A DNA stretch of 13,542 nucleotides from an uncultured Ruminococcus sp. (GCA_951800855.1 CATOLC010000011.1:1-13542); one strand, 5' to 3'; positions 1 to 7,559 are shown, numbered from the stretch's first letter. Notes: generated from the sequence alone by a model not told the origin. Numbers and translations: made by a program.

Positions 1-1218
1 GAGCAGAACCATGGGAAGATGTGCCATCCATAAAAGTTGTGTTTGACTCCCTTTCACCATAAAAGGTCTTTTGGCTTTTGGGTCTATCCGGCGGAGCTTT
101 AAAAATGCTGGAAGAACAATTACATAAGAAAATAGGAGCATAACCATGTTTAAAGCAAAAAAGCTCCAAAATATATCCTGACTGGGAATAAACGGTGCTA
201 CCAGAACCATCAATGAGGCGATAATACCATTACATATATTTGCCCCCATCGGCATACCAGATTTATCTGTTTTTCCAAGAATTTCCGGTAAACTCCCTTG
301 ATTTGCCGCATACATAGTAACATAGTTTACTCCAAGAGCCCAGGAAATAAGGTTTGAGGCAAGAGTATAAAGGAACATCAGCCCGAATATTATAATTATT
401 GGCCCACCGGCTTGTCCGGTAAGAAGCACAAAGCTTTCTATCAGCCCGCTTGATGCACTAAGTTCTTCTTTGGGAATGGCAACGCCTATTCCAAATGCGG
501 CAAGAAGGTAGAACCCTGCAATAAATATTCCGCCAAGAATAATTGCCTTTGGTATTTCTTTACTCGGGTTTTTCATTTGTGAAGCAAAAGTTGTAACGAC
601 TTCAAAACCTAAAAAATTAAATAAAATTACTGAAATATTAGATAAACTTTGAGTGTCTAGCGAAGGGACAAATGAACTAATAGCAAATTCGTTTGCAGAG
701 CCTTTTGTTATAGCTGTATAAATACCAAGTCCCCCGATTAGAAGCATTATAGTTGCCTTAAAAAAGGCTGCGAGATTTAAAATCCATTTGCTTTCACTTA
801 CTTTAAATCCGCTTACCAGAACTACTCCCCAGATGAACAAAAACTGTATTAAAATAGCAGTGAAAGTGTTAATTTGGTGTCCGGAAATCTGGGTTATTAC
901 GTCTGTAAAGAGAACAGCAAGAGAACCCATCCATAACGGGAAATTAATAAAATAATACCATGCTATCCTGCTTCCCCATTTGTTTCCATAAGCTTTTTTA
1001 ACCCAATCATAAATCCCCCCTTCGTCTTCATAGGTTGTGCCTAGCTCTGCTGAAATTAACCCATACGGTAGGAAAAAACCAATAAGAACAAAAATCCACC
1101 AGAAAAACTGGGAATTACCAATGGCAGCTGCTGGAGCGGCCGATTCTACCACAAGAACAACACAAACTGCGGCTAAAACTGCGTCAAATAAACGAAGATG
1201 TTTTACTTTTTCAGCCAA
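1..1218 (-). CDS. aguD: Agmatine/putrescine antiporter, APC family (3' end outside window)
   Basis: This is an amino-acid/polyamine permease of the APC superfamily, probably the antiporter that imports agmatine and exports putrescine in the agmatine deiminase pathway. About 406 codons are visible with no stop, so the C-terminus lies beyond the left edge. The start is a TTG at 1218 with GGGAGGG (1226-1232) seven bases before it; no better start exists. The product is strongly hydrophobic with repeated membrane segments. Near the N-terminus it carries VESAAPAAAIGNSQFFWW and then YGLISAELGTTY, and later KNPSKEIPKAI; these resemble AguD/AgcD proteins of enterococci as I recall them. It lies only 17 bp after ptcA on the same strand, matching the ptcA-antiporter order of known agmatine operons. 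Agmatine deiminase and carbamate kinase genes would be expected further left. The exact substrate is inferred from context and similarity. Confidence 0.86.
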   Translation of the reverse strand, partial: MAEKVKHLRLFDAVLAAVCVVLVVESAAPAAAIGNSQFFWWIFVLIGFFLPYGLISAELGTTYEDEGGIYDWVKKAYGNKWGSRIAWYYFINFPLWMGSLAVLFTDVITQISGHQINTFTAILIQFLFIWGVVLVSGFKVSESKWILNLAAFFKATIMLLIGGLGIYTAITKGSANEFAISSFVPSLDTQSLSNISVILFNFLGFEVVTTFASQMKNPSKEIPKAIILGGIFIAGFYLLAAFGIGVAIPKEELSASSGLIESFVLLTGQAGGPIIIIFGLMFLYTLASNLISWALGVNYVTMYAANQGSLPEILGKTDKSGMPMGANICNGIIASLMVLVAPFIPSQDIFWSFFALNMVMLLFSYVIVLPAFLKLRRIDPKAKRPFMVKGSQTQLLWMAHLPMVLL

Positions 1219-1235
1219 TTTAATTCCCTCCCAGT

Positions 1236-2246
1236 CTATAAAATTTTAAAAAGTGCTTCATGAAGTTTGCTTTTTAATCCCGAAACCACCGTTTTTTCAG
1301 CTAAACTGTGCCTTAAGAGGTATACAAGTATTGCTCTTATAGAAGTCAGTCTATTTTCCGCTTGGGAAAATGCCACTGAATATGGAGCATCCAGGACCCC
1401 ACTCGTTACCTCTTCACCTCGGATGGCTGGCAAACAATGGAGAAATTTAGCATGCGGGGCAGCTTTTTGCATCATTTTTTCACTTACTTGATATTTTGGC
1501 ATAAAAACTTTTAACCGCTCTTCTTTTGAAAGTTCTTTATTGTAAAGGCCGTACCATACGTCGGTATATACAAAATCTGCATCGCTTAAAGCTTCATCTT
1601 CATTTTCTGTTACCGAGCAGTTTCCTCCAGAAGCTAAACAATTTTGCCTTCCTATATCTAAAAGTTGTTCAGATAATTGGTGCCCTTTCGGCCCAAAGTG
1701 GACAAAATTCATGCCCATCTTTGTAGTTATCATCATTGTAGAGGTGCAGACCTGGGTTGCATCTCCTACGAAAACGATTTTACAGTCGTCTATCTTTTTT
1801 CCTTGTGGCAGATACTCAAGGATAGTTGTTAAATCTCCTATTTCTTGCGTGGGATGATTATAATCAGACATACCGTTTATAACCGGTACATCGGAAGATT
1901 TTGCAAGATTTACTACTGTTTCATGTGAATCAACCCTAGCCATTAGTATATCGGTGAGAGTTGATAAAACTTTCCCAGTATCTTCCATGCTTTCATGTGC
2001 TCCAAGTTGTATTTGTCCGGGAGCTAAATACTGAGCATGTCCGCCCAACTGGTGCATAGCTGTTTCAAATGAAACTCTTGTTCGAGTGGAGCTTTGCTCA
2101 AATATCATTCCTAAAGTCTTGTTTTTTAAAATTTGTGGGTAATAGCCTTTTTTAATACATTTTTTGATAACTATCCCTAGATTTACAATGTTGAGTATTT
2201 CTTCTTTAGTAAAATCCTGAGTGTTTAATAGATCTTTAACAGACAT
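1236..2246 (-). CDS. ptcA: Putrescine carbamoyltransferase
   Basis: In the agmatine pathway this enzyme converts N-carbamoylputrescine and phosphate to putrescine and carbamoyl phosphate, which carbamate kinase then uses to make ATP. The 336-residue protein has the transcarbamylase carbamoyl-phosphate motif STRTR (residues 53-57), HPTQ (131-134) and HCLPA (270-274). Where ornithine enzymes carry an SMG loop it has WYGLY (231-235), characteristic of putrescine carbamoyltransferases, and it has the family's extra C-terminal helix. Length and long stretches such as YYPQ-LKNK-LGMIF fit enterococcal PTCase. I start at ATG 2246, preceded by GGAGAGG; an in-frame TTG at 2261 overlaps that ribosome binding site and is rejected. 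It is the first gene of a unit with the antiporter 17 bp downstream. No convincing promoter was found in the AT-rich 230 bp upstream. An ornithine carbamoyltransferase is the alternative, made unlikely by the YGLY loop and the neighbour. Confidence 0.93.
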   Translation of the reverse strand: MSVKDLLNTQDFTKEEILNIVNLGIVIKKCIKKGYYPQILKNKTLGMIFEQSSTRTRVSFETAMHQLGGHAQYLAPGQIQLGAHESMEDTGKVLSTLTDILMARVDSHETVVNLAKSSDVPVINGMSDYNHPTQEIGDLTTILEYLPQGKKIDDCKIVFVGDATQVCTSTMMITTKMGMNFVHFGPKGHQLSEQLLDIGRQNCLASGGNCSVTENEDEALSDADFVYTDVWYGLYNKELSKEERLKVFMPKYQVSEKMMQKAAPHAKFLHCLPAIRGEEVTSGVLDAPYSVAFSQAENRLTSIRAILVYLLRHSLAEKTVVSGLKSKLHEALFKIL

Positions 2247-2418
2247 CTTTTCCCTCTCCAATTATAAATTTTAACTTTATTATTTCACTTGAAATTTATT
2301 TTATTCCTTTAATTAATTTAAAATTTAATTTGGAAAAGGATAGAATATACTATTTACTAATGCACAAAAGAAATATGTAAAAATATTAAATTAAGAAGAA
2401 AGAAGGCTAAAGAAGTTC

Positions 2419-2447
2419 TTTACAAGACATTTGAAATATGATATAAA
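2419..2447 (+). promoter_or_regulatory. Promoter of the secreted 184-residue protein
   Basis: TTTACA (2419-2424), a 17-base spacer and TATAAA (2442-2447) match a housekeeping sigma-A promoter, 5/6 in each box. It lies just over 30 bp before the TTG start and its AAGGAGAGG ribosome binding site (2466-2474). Assigned by pattern only. Confidence 0.6.
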
Positions 2448-2478
2448 ATAGTTATAAATTTAAAAAGGAGAGGTTAGT

Positions 2479-3033
2479 TTGAAAAGTCTGTTAAAAAAGT
2501 TAGTTTTGGGCGTTTTTGTTTTAATGAATGTTGGGATGACAATGGTCGGTGCAAGTCCGGATGATCCAACTGCTGTTTATACAGAAGTAAAAGCTACTGT
2601 GGCCAAGCTTAAAGAGGAGTTAGAAGGAAAAGGGTGTCTTGGATATGGACCTCGTAACTATTCTAAATTTGAAACTTATACATTTACAACTGATGTTCCA
2701 CCATGCATAGCAGGGCGGGAAATTTATCTATATAAAAATTGTAGTATGGGGAGTAACGATTTGCTTGTGATTTATGCATGTTACAATAAAGGACACTTTG
2801 AGACTACTTGCCTGAATGATGTACTTATTAGAGGAACCTGTAGATTAGGAGGAGGCGTTATGCAAAGAACCCGATCCATATTGTCCACGACATACACTTT
2901 AAAAGATTTTATTAGGTCGCCACTTTTGTGTCTAAACGATTTGGCTATTAATTTTATTAAAGAAAATGACCCTGATTGGCAACCAGCTAGTAAAATTACA
3001 GTCAATGAACATTTTGAAATTGTGGAAGAGTAA
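2479..3033 (+). CDS. Secreted cysteine-containing protein of unknown function
   Basis: The 184-residue product starts at a TTG with AAGGAGAGG a few bases upstream; no better start exists. Residues 1-25 form a classic signal peptide: KSLLKK, a hydrophobic core and a probable cleavage site VGA|S. The mature part of about 159 residues has no membrane segment, no LPXTG and no lipobox. It contains seven cysteines (53, 76, 88, 101, 111, 121, 151), an odd number, so three disulfides plus one free thiol are possible. A glycine-rich LGGG stretch lies near 123-126 and the end is acidic. I do not recognise the family. It has its own promoter and a terminator-like hairpin right after its stop, so it is a single-gene unit. 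A small extracellular protein, such as an inhibitor, adhesin or toxin, is possible, but nothing here decides among these. Confidence is for a real exported protein, not a function. Confidence 0.75.
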   Translation: MKSLLKKLVLGVFVLMNVGMTMVGASPDDPTAVYTEVKATVAKLKEELEGKGCLGYGPRNYSKFETYTFTTDVPPCIAGREIYLYKNCSMGSNDLLVIYACYNKGHFETTCLNDVLIRGTCRLGGGVMQRTRSILSTTYTLKDFIRSPLLCLNDLAINFIKENDPDWQPASKITVNEHFEIVEE

Positions 3034-3063
3034 TATTAGCAGTATAATTATTTTTCTGTTTTA

Positions 3064-3102
3064 AAAAATATCATTGTCTTAATTTAAGGCGATGATATTT
3101 TT
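3064..3102 (+). terminator. Hairpin terminator, possibly bidirectional
   Basis: AAAAATATCAT (3064-3074) pairs exactly with ATGATATTTTT (3092-3102), and inner bases extend the stem with GTC/GGC-type and TTA/TAA pairs. The symmetric A and T flanks give a T-run on either strand. It ends the secreted-protein gene (stop 31 bp before) and would also end the small minus-strand gene whose stop is at 3114. Confidence 0.65.
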
Positions 3103-3113
3103 AATGCTTTTTA

Positions 3114-3297
3114 TTATGTCCACAGATAAATGTGTTCATTATACAAGGCCACTGTTGCTTTAAAATGTTTTTGCAAGACTTCAATAAATTTACTGAATAT
3201 AAGTACATATCCTGTGTGAGAGTATTTTTGACGGCTCATTTATATTCAGAGTTATATTAATTTTTTCTAAGGATTTGTCTGAAATACTATACTTCAT
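3114..3297 (-). pseudogene. Small minus-strand gene apparently broken by a one-base shift
   Basis: Reading from ATG 3297, which has AGGTG (3305-3309) seven bases before it, gives 35 residues beginning MKYSISDKSLEKINITLNI and then a stop at 3190. A second frame, open from 3239 to a stop at 3114, ends HFKATVALYNEHIYLWT. Removing one base from the A5 run (3225-3229 on the plus strand) joins both into one 60-residue protein of normal composition with no internal stop. A TATAAT box (3345-3350, minus) lies upstream and a symmetric hairpin (3064-3102) begins 11 bp after the final stop, giving the outline of a complete gene. I do not recognise the family. Alternatives are a sequencing error, two unrelated chance ORFs, or true frameshifting. 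The open second frame without its own ribosome binding site favours a broken or misread single gene. Confidence 0.4.
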
Positions 3298-3393
3298 ATA
3301 TAAGCACCTGGGTACCTCAAGAATTCGCAGATATACAATATTAAATTATACTATAAAAATTTAAAATCTAATCTATTTATTTTTAAAAATATA

Positions 3394-3422
3394 TTGTATT
3401 TTGTTTTTGAGTGTGTTATACT
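3394..3422 (+). promoter_or_regulatory. Promoter of BspA-type gene 1 (family-shared)
   Basis: TTGTAT (3394-3399), a 17-base spacer and TATACT (3417-3422) with an extended TGn just before the -10. The same arrangement and surrounding bases (ATATTG...TTTTTGAGTGTGTTATA...TTAATATTAAGAG) recur before BspA-type genes 2 and 3, which supports a conserved promoter. The -35 box is weak, so the extended -10 probably matters. Confidence 0.6.
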
Positions 3423-3477
3423 TAATATTAAGAGAAAAGGAGGCTATGTTTTAAAAATTATGAAAAGGAGAAAAATT

Positions 3478-4206
3478 ATGAATTTTGAAAAAAAGAAAAT
3501 GGGTTTAGCTGCTAAAATTAGCGTAGCTATGGTTTTAGGCATAGGTTTTATAGGAGCTCTTCCCAGCGTGATGCCAAATAGCAGTGTGGTAAGTGCAGAA
3601 GAAATTGAGATAGGCGTTAATTATTATGATGAACAAACCAAAACCTTAACTTTCACGGGCATAGAAATTGATGATATCGAGTTATTTGACTCAAGAAAGG
3701 TTTCTACAGACCAAATAGAACATGTTGAGATTTCAGATGGAGTAACATTGATTCCGTATTGGGCTTTTCAAAATTTTACTAATCTTAAGTACGTTACAAT
3801 TCCTAGTAGCGTAGAGTCAATTGGGTGGGGCGCTTTCGGAGGTTGCACCTCTCTTGAAAATATTGTCCTACCTGAGAACTTAACAAAAATTGAGCGGGAA
3901 GCTTTCGCTGACTGCACCTCTCTTCAACACATTGAAATTCCTAATGGTATAAAATCAATTGGGATTCGAACTTTTAGTAACTGCAGTAATCTTACAGCAA
4001 TTATACTTCCTGATAGTATAAAGTCAATTGAGTACGGTGCTTTCAAAGACTGCACCTCTCTTAAATACGTGATCTGGCCTGAGAGCGTAACGTCAATTGA
4101 TATGTGCGCTTTTGAGAATTGTATTGCTTTGCCCAAACCTAGTCTTCCTAAAAGGGTGGTCGTTGGACAAAATGCTTTTAGAGGTTGCCAGCCTGAACAA
4201 AATTAA
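3478..4206 (+). CDS. BspA-type leucine-rich-repeat exported protein 1
   Basis: The 242-residue protein has a signal peptide (about residues 1-40, MNFEKKK then a hydrophobic core, probable cleavage VSA|EE), a short N-terminal region with YYDEQTKTLT, then about six 23-residue LRR_5/BspA repeats of the form I-IP-SV-SIG-AF-CTSL, ending in PEQN. Repeats of this family form a solenoid used in surface binding to host or microbial partners. No LPXTG, SLH or other anchor is visible, so how it stays at the cell is unclear. I start at ATG 3478 with AAAAGGAG seven bases upstream; an upstream TTG at 3394 lies in the promoter and is rejected. A second ribosome-binding-like AAAAGGAGG (3435-3442) is followed by a two-codon ATG TTT TAA. 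It is the shortest and plus-strand member of a family with 7692-9116 and 9467-10285, and its last repeat and 38 bp of 3' flank nearly match copy 2. Confidence 0.88.
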   Translation: MNFEKKKMGLAAKISVAMVLGIGFIGALPSVMPNSSVVSAEEIEIGVNYYDEQTKTLTFTGIEIDDIELFDSRKVSTDQIEHVEISDGVTLIPYWAFQNFTNLKYVTIPSSVESIGWGAFGGCTSLENIVLPENLTKIEREAFADCTSLQHIEIPNGIKSIGIRTFSNCSNLTAIILPDSIKSIEYGAFKDCTSLKYVIWPESVTSIDMCAFENCIALPKPSLPKRVVVGQNAFRGCQPEQN

Positions 4207-4244
4207 ACCGCCTGCTGGCGTAGATACAATTAGGACTGATATTT
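4207..4244 (+). repeat. 38-bp 3' flank shared with BspA-type gene 2
   Basis: The 38 bases after the stop codon are repeated with only two mismatches, in inverted orientation, after the stop of BspA-type gene 2 (7654-7691). A small CGCC-TGCT-GGCG hairpin sits at its start. The similarity ends sharply here, marking one edge of the duplicated unit. Confidence 0.85.
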
Positions 4245-4291
4245 TCCTAGCTTGTATAGATGGATAAACATCACAAATATACTCGAATAAC

Positions 4292-4324
4292 TATGGACCA
4301 CTGTTCTACTAACGGTGGTCCATA
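4292..4324 (+). terminator. Terminator of BspA-type gene 1
   Basis: TATGGACCAC (4292-4301) pairs perfectly with GTGGTCCATA (4315-4324), extended inward by G-C and T-A pairs around a five-base CTACT loop. TTATATTT follows, a modest T-tract. It lies 85 bp after the stop of gene 1 and upstream of the kinase promoter. Confidence 0.7.
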
Positions 4325-4344
4325 TTATATTTAATAGCTTCAGG

Positions 4345-4364
4345 ATAATAAATTTGAGATTTTT
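4345..4364 (+). repeat. 20-bp direct repeat, left copy
   Basis: A 20-base sequence (ATAATAAATTTGAG followed by ATTTTT) recurs exactly and in the same orientation at 5904-5923. The two copies bracket the kinase gene with its promoter. Possible meanings are target-site or recombination duplication, or a short remnant of a larger duplicated flank. Confidence 0.75.
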
Positions 4365-4446
4365 GATTTTATAGGAAGTATTTCAAATAAACACATACTG
4401 TTTTATTTTATTAAAATCTCATTCTTGTTTTTTAATTTAAATTTCA

Positions 4447-4475
4447 TTGACTTTAATATTTGTGTTATGTATTAT
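4447..4475 (+). promoter_or_regulatory. Promoter of the kinase gene
   Basis: TTGACT (4447-4452), a 17-base spacer and TATTAT (4470-4475): 5/6 in both boxes with ideal spacing. It gives a leader of roughly 25 bases before AAGGGGTG and the ATG at 4509. It shows the kinase is transcribed on its own, after the terminator at 4292-4324. Confidence 0.65.
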
Positions 4476-4508
4476 ATATAAAAATAATATAAATAAGGGG
4501 TGATTTTT

Positions 4509-5660
4509 ATGCCACAGAAACAAAGAAGGAGACTAAAAAGAAGAGATGCGAAAGACTTGCGTCCAGTTTCGGAAGAGGAGATGAGGAATCTCGTTCGTAA
4601 AAAAAAGGCTGACGAAGAGCAGGCTAACGAAGAACAGTCTGACGAAGAACAGTCTGACGAAGAGTGGAAAAACATACCGGAAAAAACCAGAAAAATTTTT
4701 GCGAAGTATGTACTGGAAGACAGAGGTTATCAAATTATTAGATTTTTAGGTCAAGGTGCTTATAGTACAGTTTATGAATGTAAAAATCCACAAGGGGAAC
4801 CGGTCGCCGCAAAAGTTGTAATGTCGAATAAAGATGACATAGACGGACTTGTAGATTTGCTGACTGAGGTGGACGCAGTGGCGGACCTTGCAAAAATGAA
4901 ACCAATAGATTGGGACAAATACTCAGATTCATTTTTGGAAAGTATTGCTTTGAAAGCTAAAGGGCAAGCTCAAACAGCGAAAAAGCGAGCTGAGCATTAT
5001 TATAAATATATTAACCGGCCTGTTAATAAAGGTGCATACGAATATCAGAATGGAAAAAAATATTATTCTATCTATGAGGCTCCGATAGCCACAATGGATG
5101 CTTGGACTGAATTTATTGAAAAGAAAGGTCCAATTGATTATGAAGAGGTAAAAAGAATGTTGGACCAAGTTTTAAAAGCTTTGGTTTTTCTTCATAGTCA
5201 TGGAAGAGTCCATCTTGATATAAAACCTCAAAATATTCTTCGAGGAACCAAACCAAATGGCAAAAGTTTATCTCAATTATCTGATATGGGACTTATAGAT
5301 GTTGTTGTTGGTCCTGATGGTACTGATAACACTGCTAATATCAGATGGAAAGTAACCGAGTGGTATAAAGCCCCGGAACAATTGGATGAGTGTATTCTTG
5401 ATCCTAAACAGATTTATAAAATTGATATTTACTCTTTGGGAGCAACTTTACTTCAGATTTATTTATCAAAAAAGGGGGAACCTGCTGGCAATACACGTTC
5501 GCAAGTCGTGAAATTGCAGGCGGGGACATATATAAGAGAAGAACACTCTGAAATTGGACGCAGATTATTGCATCTTTTAAAAAAAATGACAGCTAAAAAT
5601 CCTGAAGACAGACCTACAGCTCTCGAGATTTTTAAAGACCCTTTCCTATCTAAGAAATGA
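4509..5660 (+). CDS. Soluble Hanks-type Ser/Thr protein kinase
   Basis: The 383-residue protein is a eukaryotic-like kinase that phosphorylates serine or threonine. Core motifs are present in order: glycine loop GQGAYSTV (81-88), AAK lysine K102, a likely alpha-C glutamate E120, catalytic loop HLDIKPQN (235-242), DMG (259-261, in place of DFG), APE (288-290), DIYSLG (306-311) and R368. The catalytic aspartate is preceded by L rather than R, making it a non-RD kinase that may not need activation-loop phosphorylation. There is no membrane segment and no PASTA domain, so it is not a PrkC/StkP orthologue and should be cytoplasmic. The N-terminus is basic (RRRLKRR) and then acidic, with four 15-bp tandem repeats encoding xDEEQ. 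The ATG at 4509 follows AAGGGGTG; the GTG at 4500 lies inside that site. The substrate is unknown; the gene sits beside exported LRR proteins and a PBP. Confidence 0.92.
   Translation: MPQKQRRRLKRRDAKDLRPVSEEEMRNLVRKKKADEEQANEEQSDEEQSDEEWKNIPEKTRKIFAKYVLEDRGYQIIRFLGQGAYSTVYECKNPQGEPVAAKVVMSNKDDIDGLVDLLTEVDAVADLAKMKPIDWDKYSDSFLESIALKAKGQAQTAKKRAEHYYKYINRPVNKGAYEYQNGKKYYSIYEAPIATMDAWTEFIEKKGPIDYEEVKRMLDQVLKALVFLHSHGRVHLDIKPQNILRGTKPNGKSLSQLSDMGLIDVVVGPDGTDNTANIRWKVTEWYKAPEQLDECILDPKQIYKIDIYSLGATLLQIYLSKKGEPAGNTRSQVVKLQAGTYIREEHSEIGRRLLHLLKKMTAKNPEDRPTALEIFKDPFLSKK
4608..4667 (+). repeat. Four 15-bp tandem repeats inside the kinase gene
   Basis: Four consecutive 15-base units (4608, 4623, 4638, 4653) of the form KCTRACGAAGARCAG encode ADEEQ, ANEEQ, SDEEQ, SDEEW. 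The reading frame is kept for any copy number, so slippage would change the length of an acidic linker before the kinase domain. Confidence 0.85.
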
Positions 5661-5689
5661 AGATATAGTAGATAAAAAATGAGAATGCT

Positions 5690-5719
5690 AAAGTGAGCTT
5701 GCTGTGCTTGGTTGACTTT
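5690..5719 (+). terminator. Weak possible terminator after the kinase gene
   Basis: AAAGT (5690-5694) can pair with ACTTT (5715-5719), with a few more pairs and mismatches inside, and a T-run follows (ACTTTTT). It starts about 30 bp after the kinase stop. The stem is imperfect, so this is tentative. Apart from this and the 20-bp repeat at 5904, I see no feature in 5661-5945. Confidence 0.3.
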
Positions 5720-5903
5720 TTAAAATTTAATAATTAAACTCTCTACAAAATCAAAGAAATATGGTAAAAAGTTTTGTGCTTTTTATAAATATAACCTTAA
5801 AATTGCGAAATTTTCCATTTTAAAGTCCAATATAATGCAATATATTTTATTTTTTACTTATGATTATATTTTGATTTCGAAGGAAATCTAATATAAAAAC
5901 AAA

Positions 5904-5923
5904 ATAATAAATTTGAGATTTTT
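5904..5923 (+). repeat. 20-bp direct repeat, right copy
   Basis: Exact copy of 4345-4364 in the same orientation, 22 bp beyond the 3' end of the PBP gene. Together the copies enclose 1.5 kb holding only the kinase unit. Confidence 0.75.
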
Positions 5924-5945
5924 TGGAATTTATATTTTAAAATGT

Positions 5946-7559
5946 TTATTCTATGAAAATTTCCGGGATATCGGTATAAATTCTATCTATGATTTCCTTA
6001 AAAACTGGTCCGCAACTTTCTCCTCCTCCGGTTCCGTCTTCGGCGAGAACGACTATAGAATATTTTGGATTTTCAAAAGGGAAAAATCCTGCGTACCAAG
6101 CTTGTGTTACCTCTTTACCATCTTTATTTTTTATTCCTGTTTGTGCTGTAGATGTTTTAGCTGCAGCACTTGACTTTTCTGGTTTTCCTTTTTCACTTGT
6201 CCCATATTCCACCGATGCAGACATATACCTTTTTAGCTTTTCGGCGGTATCTTTGGAAATTATCTTTTCAGATTTTTTGTTTTCCTGTTTTGTTATCTTC
6301 ATTTTTTCATCTGCAAAACCGTATACCAATTTAGGCTCGGTGTATATTCCATTGGAAGCAATAGCATTAATCATTCCGCACACTTGCAAAGGTGTCACTG
6401 TCAATTTACCTTGTCCAAAGGAAAAATTTGCAAGTATTCCTGTTTTAGCAAGGCTTTCTTCTTCCGGTAAGGTTCCTTTGCAGCAAATTACCCCTGGAGC
6501 AAGTTCAATATTCTCACCAAATTTAAATTTCTTTGCCATAGATAGAAGTGCATTCCCTCCGATTTTTCGTGCAATTTCAATAAAATAGCCATTGCATGAA
6601 TAAGCCAAGGCTCTTTCCATGTCTTCCATGCCGTGAGCCTTGCCGGCAAAACATCTAAACTTATTTCCATCGATTTCGTCAGCACCTGTGCAATCATATT
6701 CAAAATTTTCGCTTATTCCTTTTTCAAGTGCTGCTGCAGCGGTCACAAGTTTAAATATGGAGCCAAAATTATATGACATCAACACTCGATTTACAAGAGG
6801 AGAATCTTCATCATTCAGATATTTTGATATTGATAACGGCATAAATCCTGGAAAACTTGAAATTGCTCTTATTTCGCAACCGGGAACCTCTGTGATTATT
6901 ACAGCACCCTTTGAAATATACTTATTTGCAACTTCTTCGGTCAAAGATTGCAGCCTTTGATCTATGTTTAAAACTACTCCCTTAGTCAAAAGATATGATT
7001 TATCGTCTGTAAAACTATTCCCGCCAAATAGAAGCTGATTAGACGCTCCTACGCTGTACCTCACGCATATATCTTGTTCTGTACAGCATAGATAATCGTC
7101 ATAAGCTTTTTCTATTCCGGATATTCCTTTGCTTTCGTTTGAAAGATATCCGATTATATGGGCTGCTGGTACTATAGAAGAATATCTTATTGGAATTTCA
7201 AAAGTTTTAACTCCCGAGCAATTTATATTTTTGTTTACTTCTATTACAAAAGGTTCGTTGCGAGATAAATTTTTCCATAAATCGCCAAGCCTTTCCTCTG
7301 AAACAGCAGCTGAAAGGTCTCCAAATATTTTTGTCTCAGGTACAACAGCTGCTATGAGTTTTTTTGTTTTATTTACTATCGGAGTTAACCTACAATCATA
7401 AATAGTTCCACGCACAGAGGAAATTTTTAATTTATATGACCTTTGATATACAGCTGCATCATGTAGAATTTCTTGATTGGATAAATTATCCAGTCTAAAA
7501 ATGGCAATACAAAAGCAGACCATAATAATTGAAAAAAATAAAATGATTCTTTTGAACAT
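5946..7559 (-). CDS. Class B penicillin-binding protein (transpeptidase)
   Basis: The 537-residue protein is a membrane-anchored peptidoglycan D,D-transpeptidase acting outside the membrane. One N-terminal membrane segment (about residues 4-21) is followed by the class B PBP signature RGTIYD (50-55) and the dimerisation region. The transpeptidase domain has the active-site SIFK (nucleophile S267, K270), SCN (321-323), SFGQG (380-384) and AAKTSTAQTG. The third motif is thus KTS (468-470) instead of KTG, a change next to the active-site strand that could affect beta-lactam binding. Length is near that of short PbpA/FtsI/SpoVD-like proteins of Clostridia; no PASTA domain is seen. The ATG at 7559 has AGAGG (7569-7573) nine bases before it, buried in a hairpin (7560-7612). 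It converges on the kinase gene and lies 132 bp after BspA-type gene 2 on the same strand. Whether it serves elongation, division or sporulation cannot be told here. Confidence 0.92.
   Translation of the reverse strand: MFKRIILFFSIIMVCFCIAIFRLDNLSNQEILHDAAVYQRSYKLKISSVRGTIYDCRLTPIVNKTKKLIAAVVPETKIFGDLSAAVSEERLGDLWKNLSRNEPFVIEVNKNINCSGVKTFEIPIRYSSIVPAAHIIGYLSNESKGISGIEKAYDDYLCCTEQDICVRYSVGASNQLLFGGNSFTDDKSYLLTKGVVLNIDQRLQSLTEEVANKYISKGAVIITEVPGCEIRAISSFPGFMPLSISKYLNDEDSPLVNRVLMSYNFGSIFKLVTAAAALEKGISENFEYDCTGADEIDGNKFRCFAGKAHGMEDMERALAYSCNGYFIEIARKIGGNALLSMAKKFKFGENIELAPGVICCKGTLPEEESLAKTGILANFSFGQGKLTVTPLQVCGMINAIASNGIYTEPKLVYGFADEKMKITKQENKKSEKIISKDTAEKLKRYMSASVEYGTSEKGKPEKSSAAAKTSTAQTGIKNKDGKEVTQAWYAGFFPFENPKYSIVVLAEDGTGGGESCGPVFKEIIDRIYTDIPEIFIE

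Noticed and set aside
1037..1249. Plus-strand ORF of 70 codons
   Set aside because: It lies antisense to the antiporter gene, has no ribosome binding site and no protein-like pattern.
2247..2418. Promoter or operator for ptcA
   Set aside because: Several AT-rich -10-like strings exist on the minus strand, but none pairs with a credible -35 at normal spacing, and no catabolite-control box was seen.
3394..3477. N-terminal extension of BspA-type gene 1
   Set aside because: The upstream TTG lies in the promoter; the ATG at 3478 has the ribosome binding site and the signal peptide common to all three copies.
4533..5168. Minus-strand ORFs inside the kinase gene
   Set aside because: They are shadows of the kinase reading frame, which carries all catalytic motifs.
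5873..5888. Small perfect hairpin GATTTC-GAAG-GAAATC
   Set aside because: It has no T-run on either strand, is only six base pairs and sits away from any stop codon, so it is not called a terminator.
5989..6588. Plus-strand ORF of 199 codons inside the PBP region
   Set aside because: It is a shadow of the PBP gene, whose active-site motifs on the minus strand are intact.
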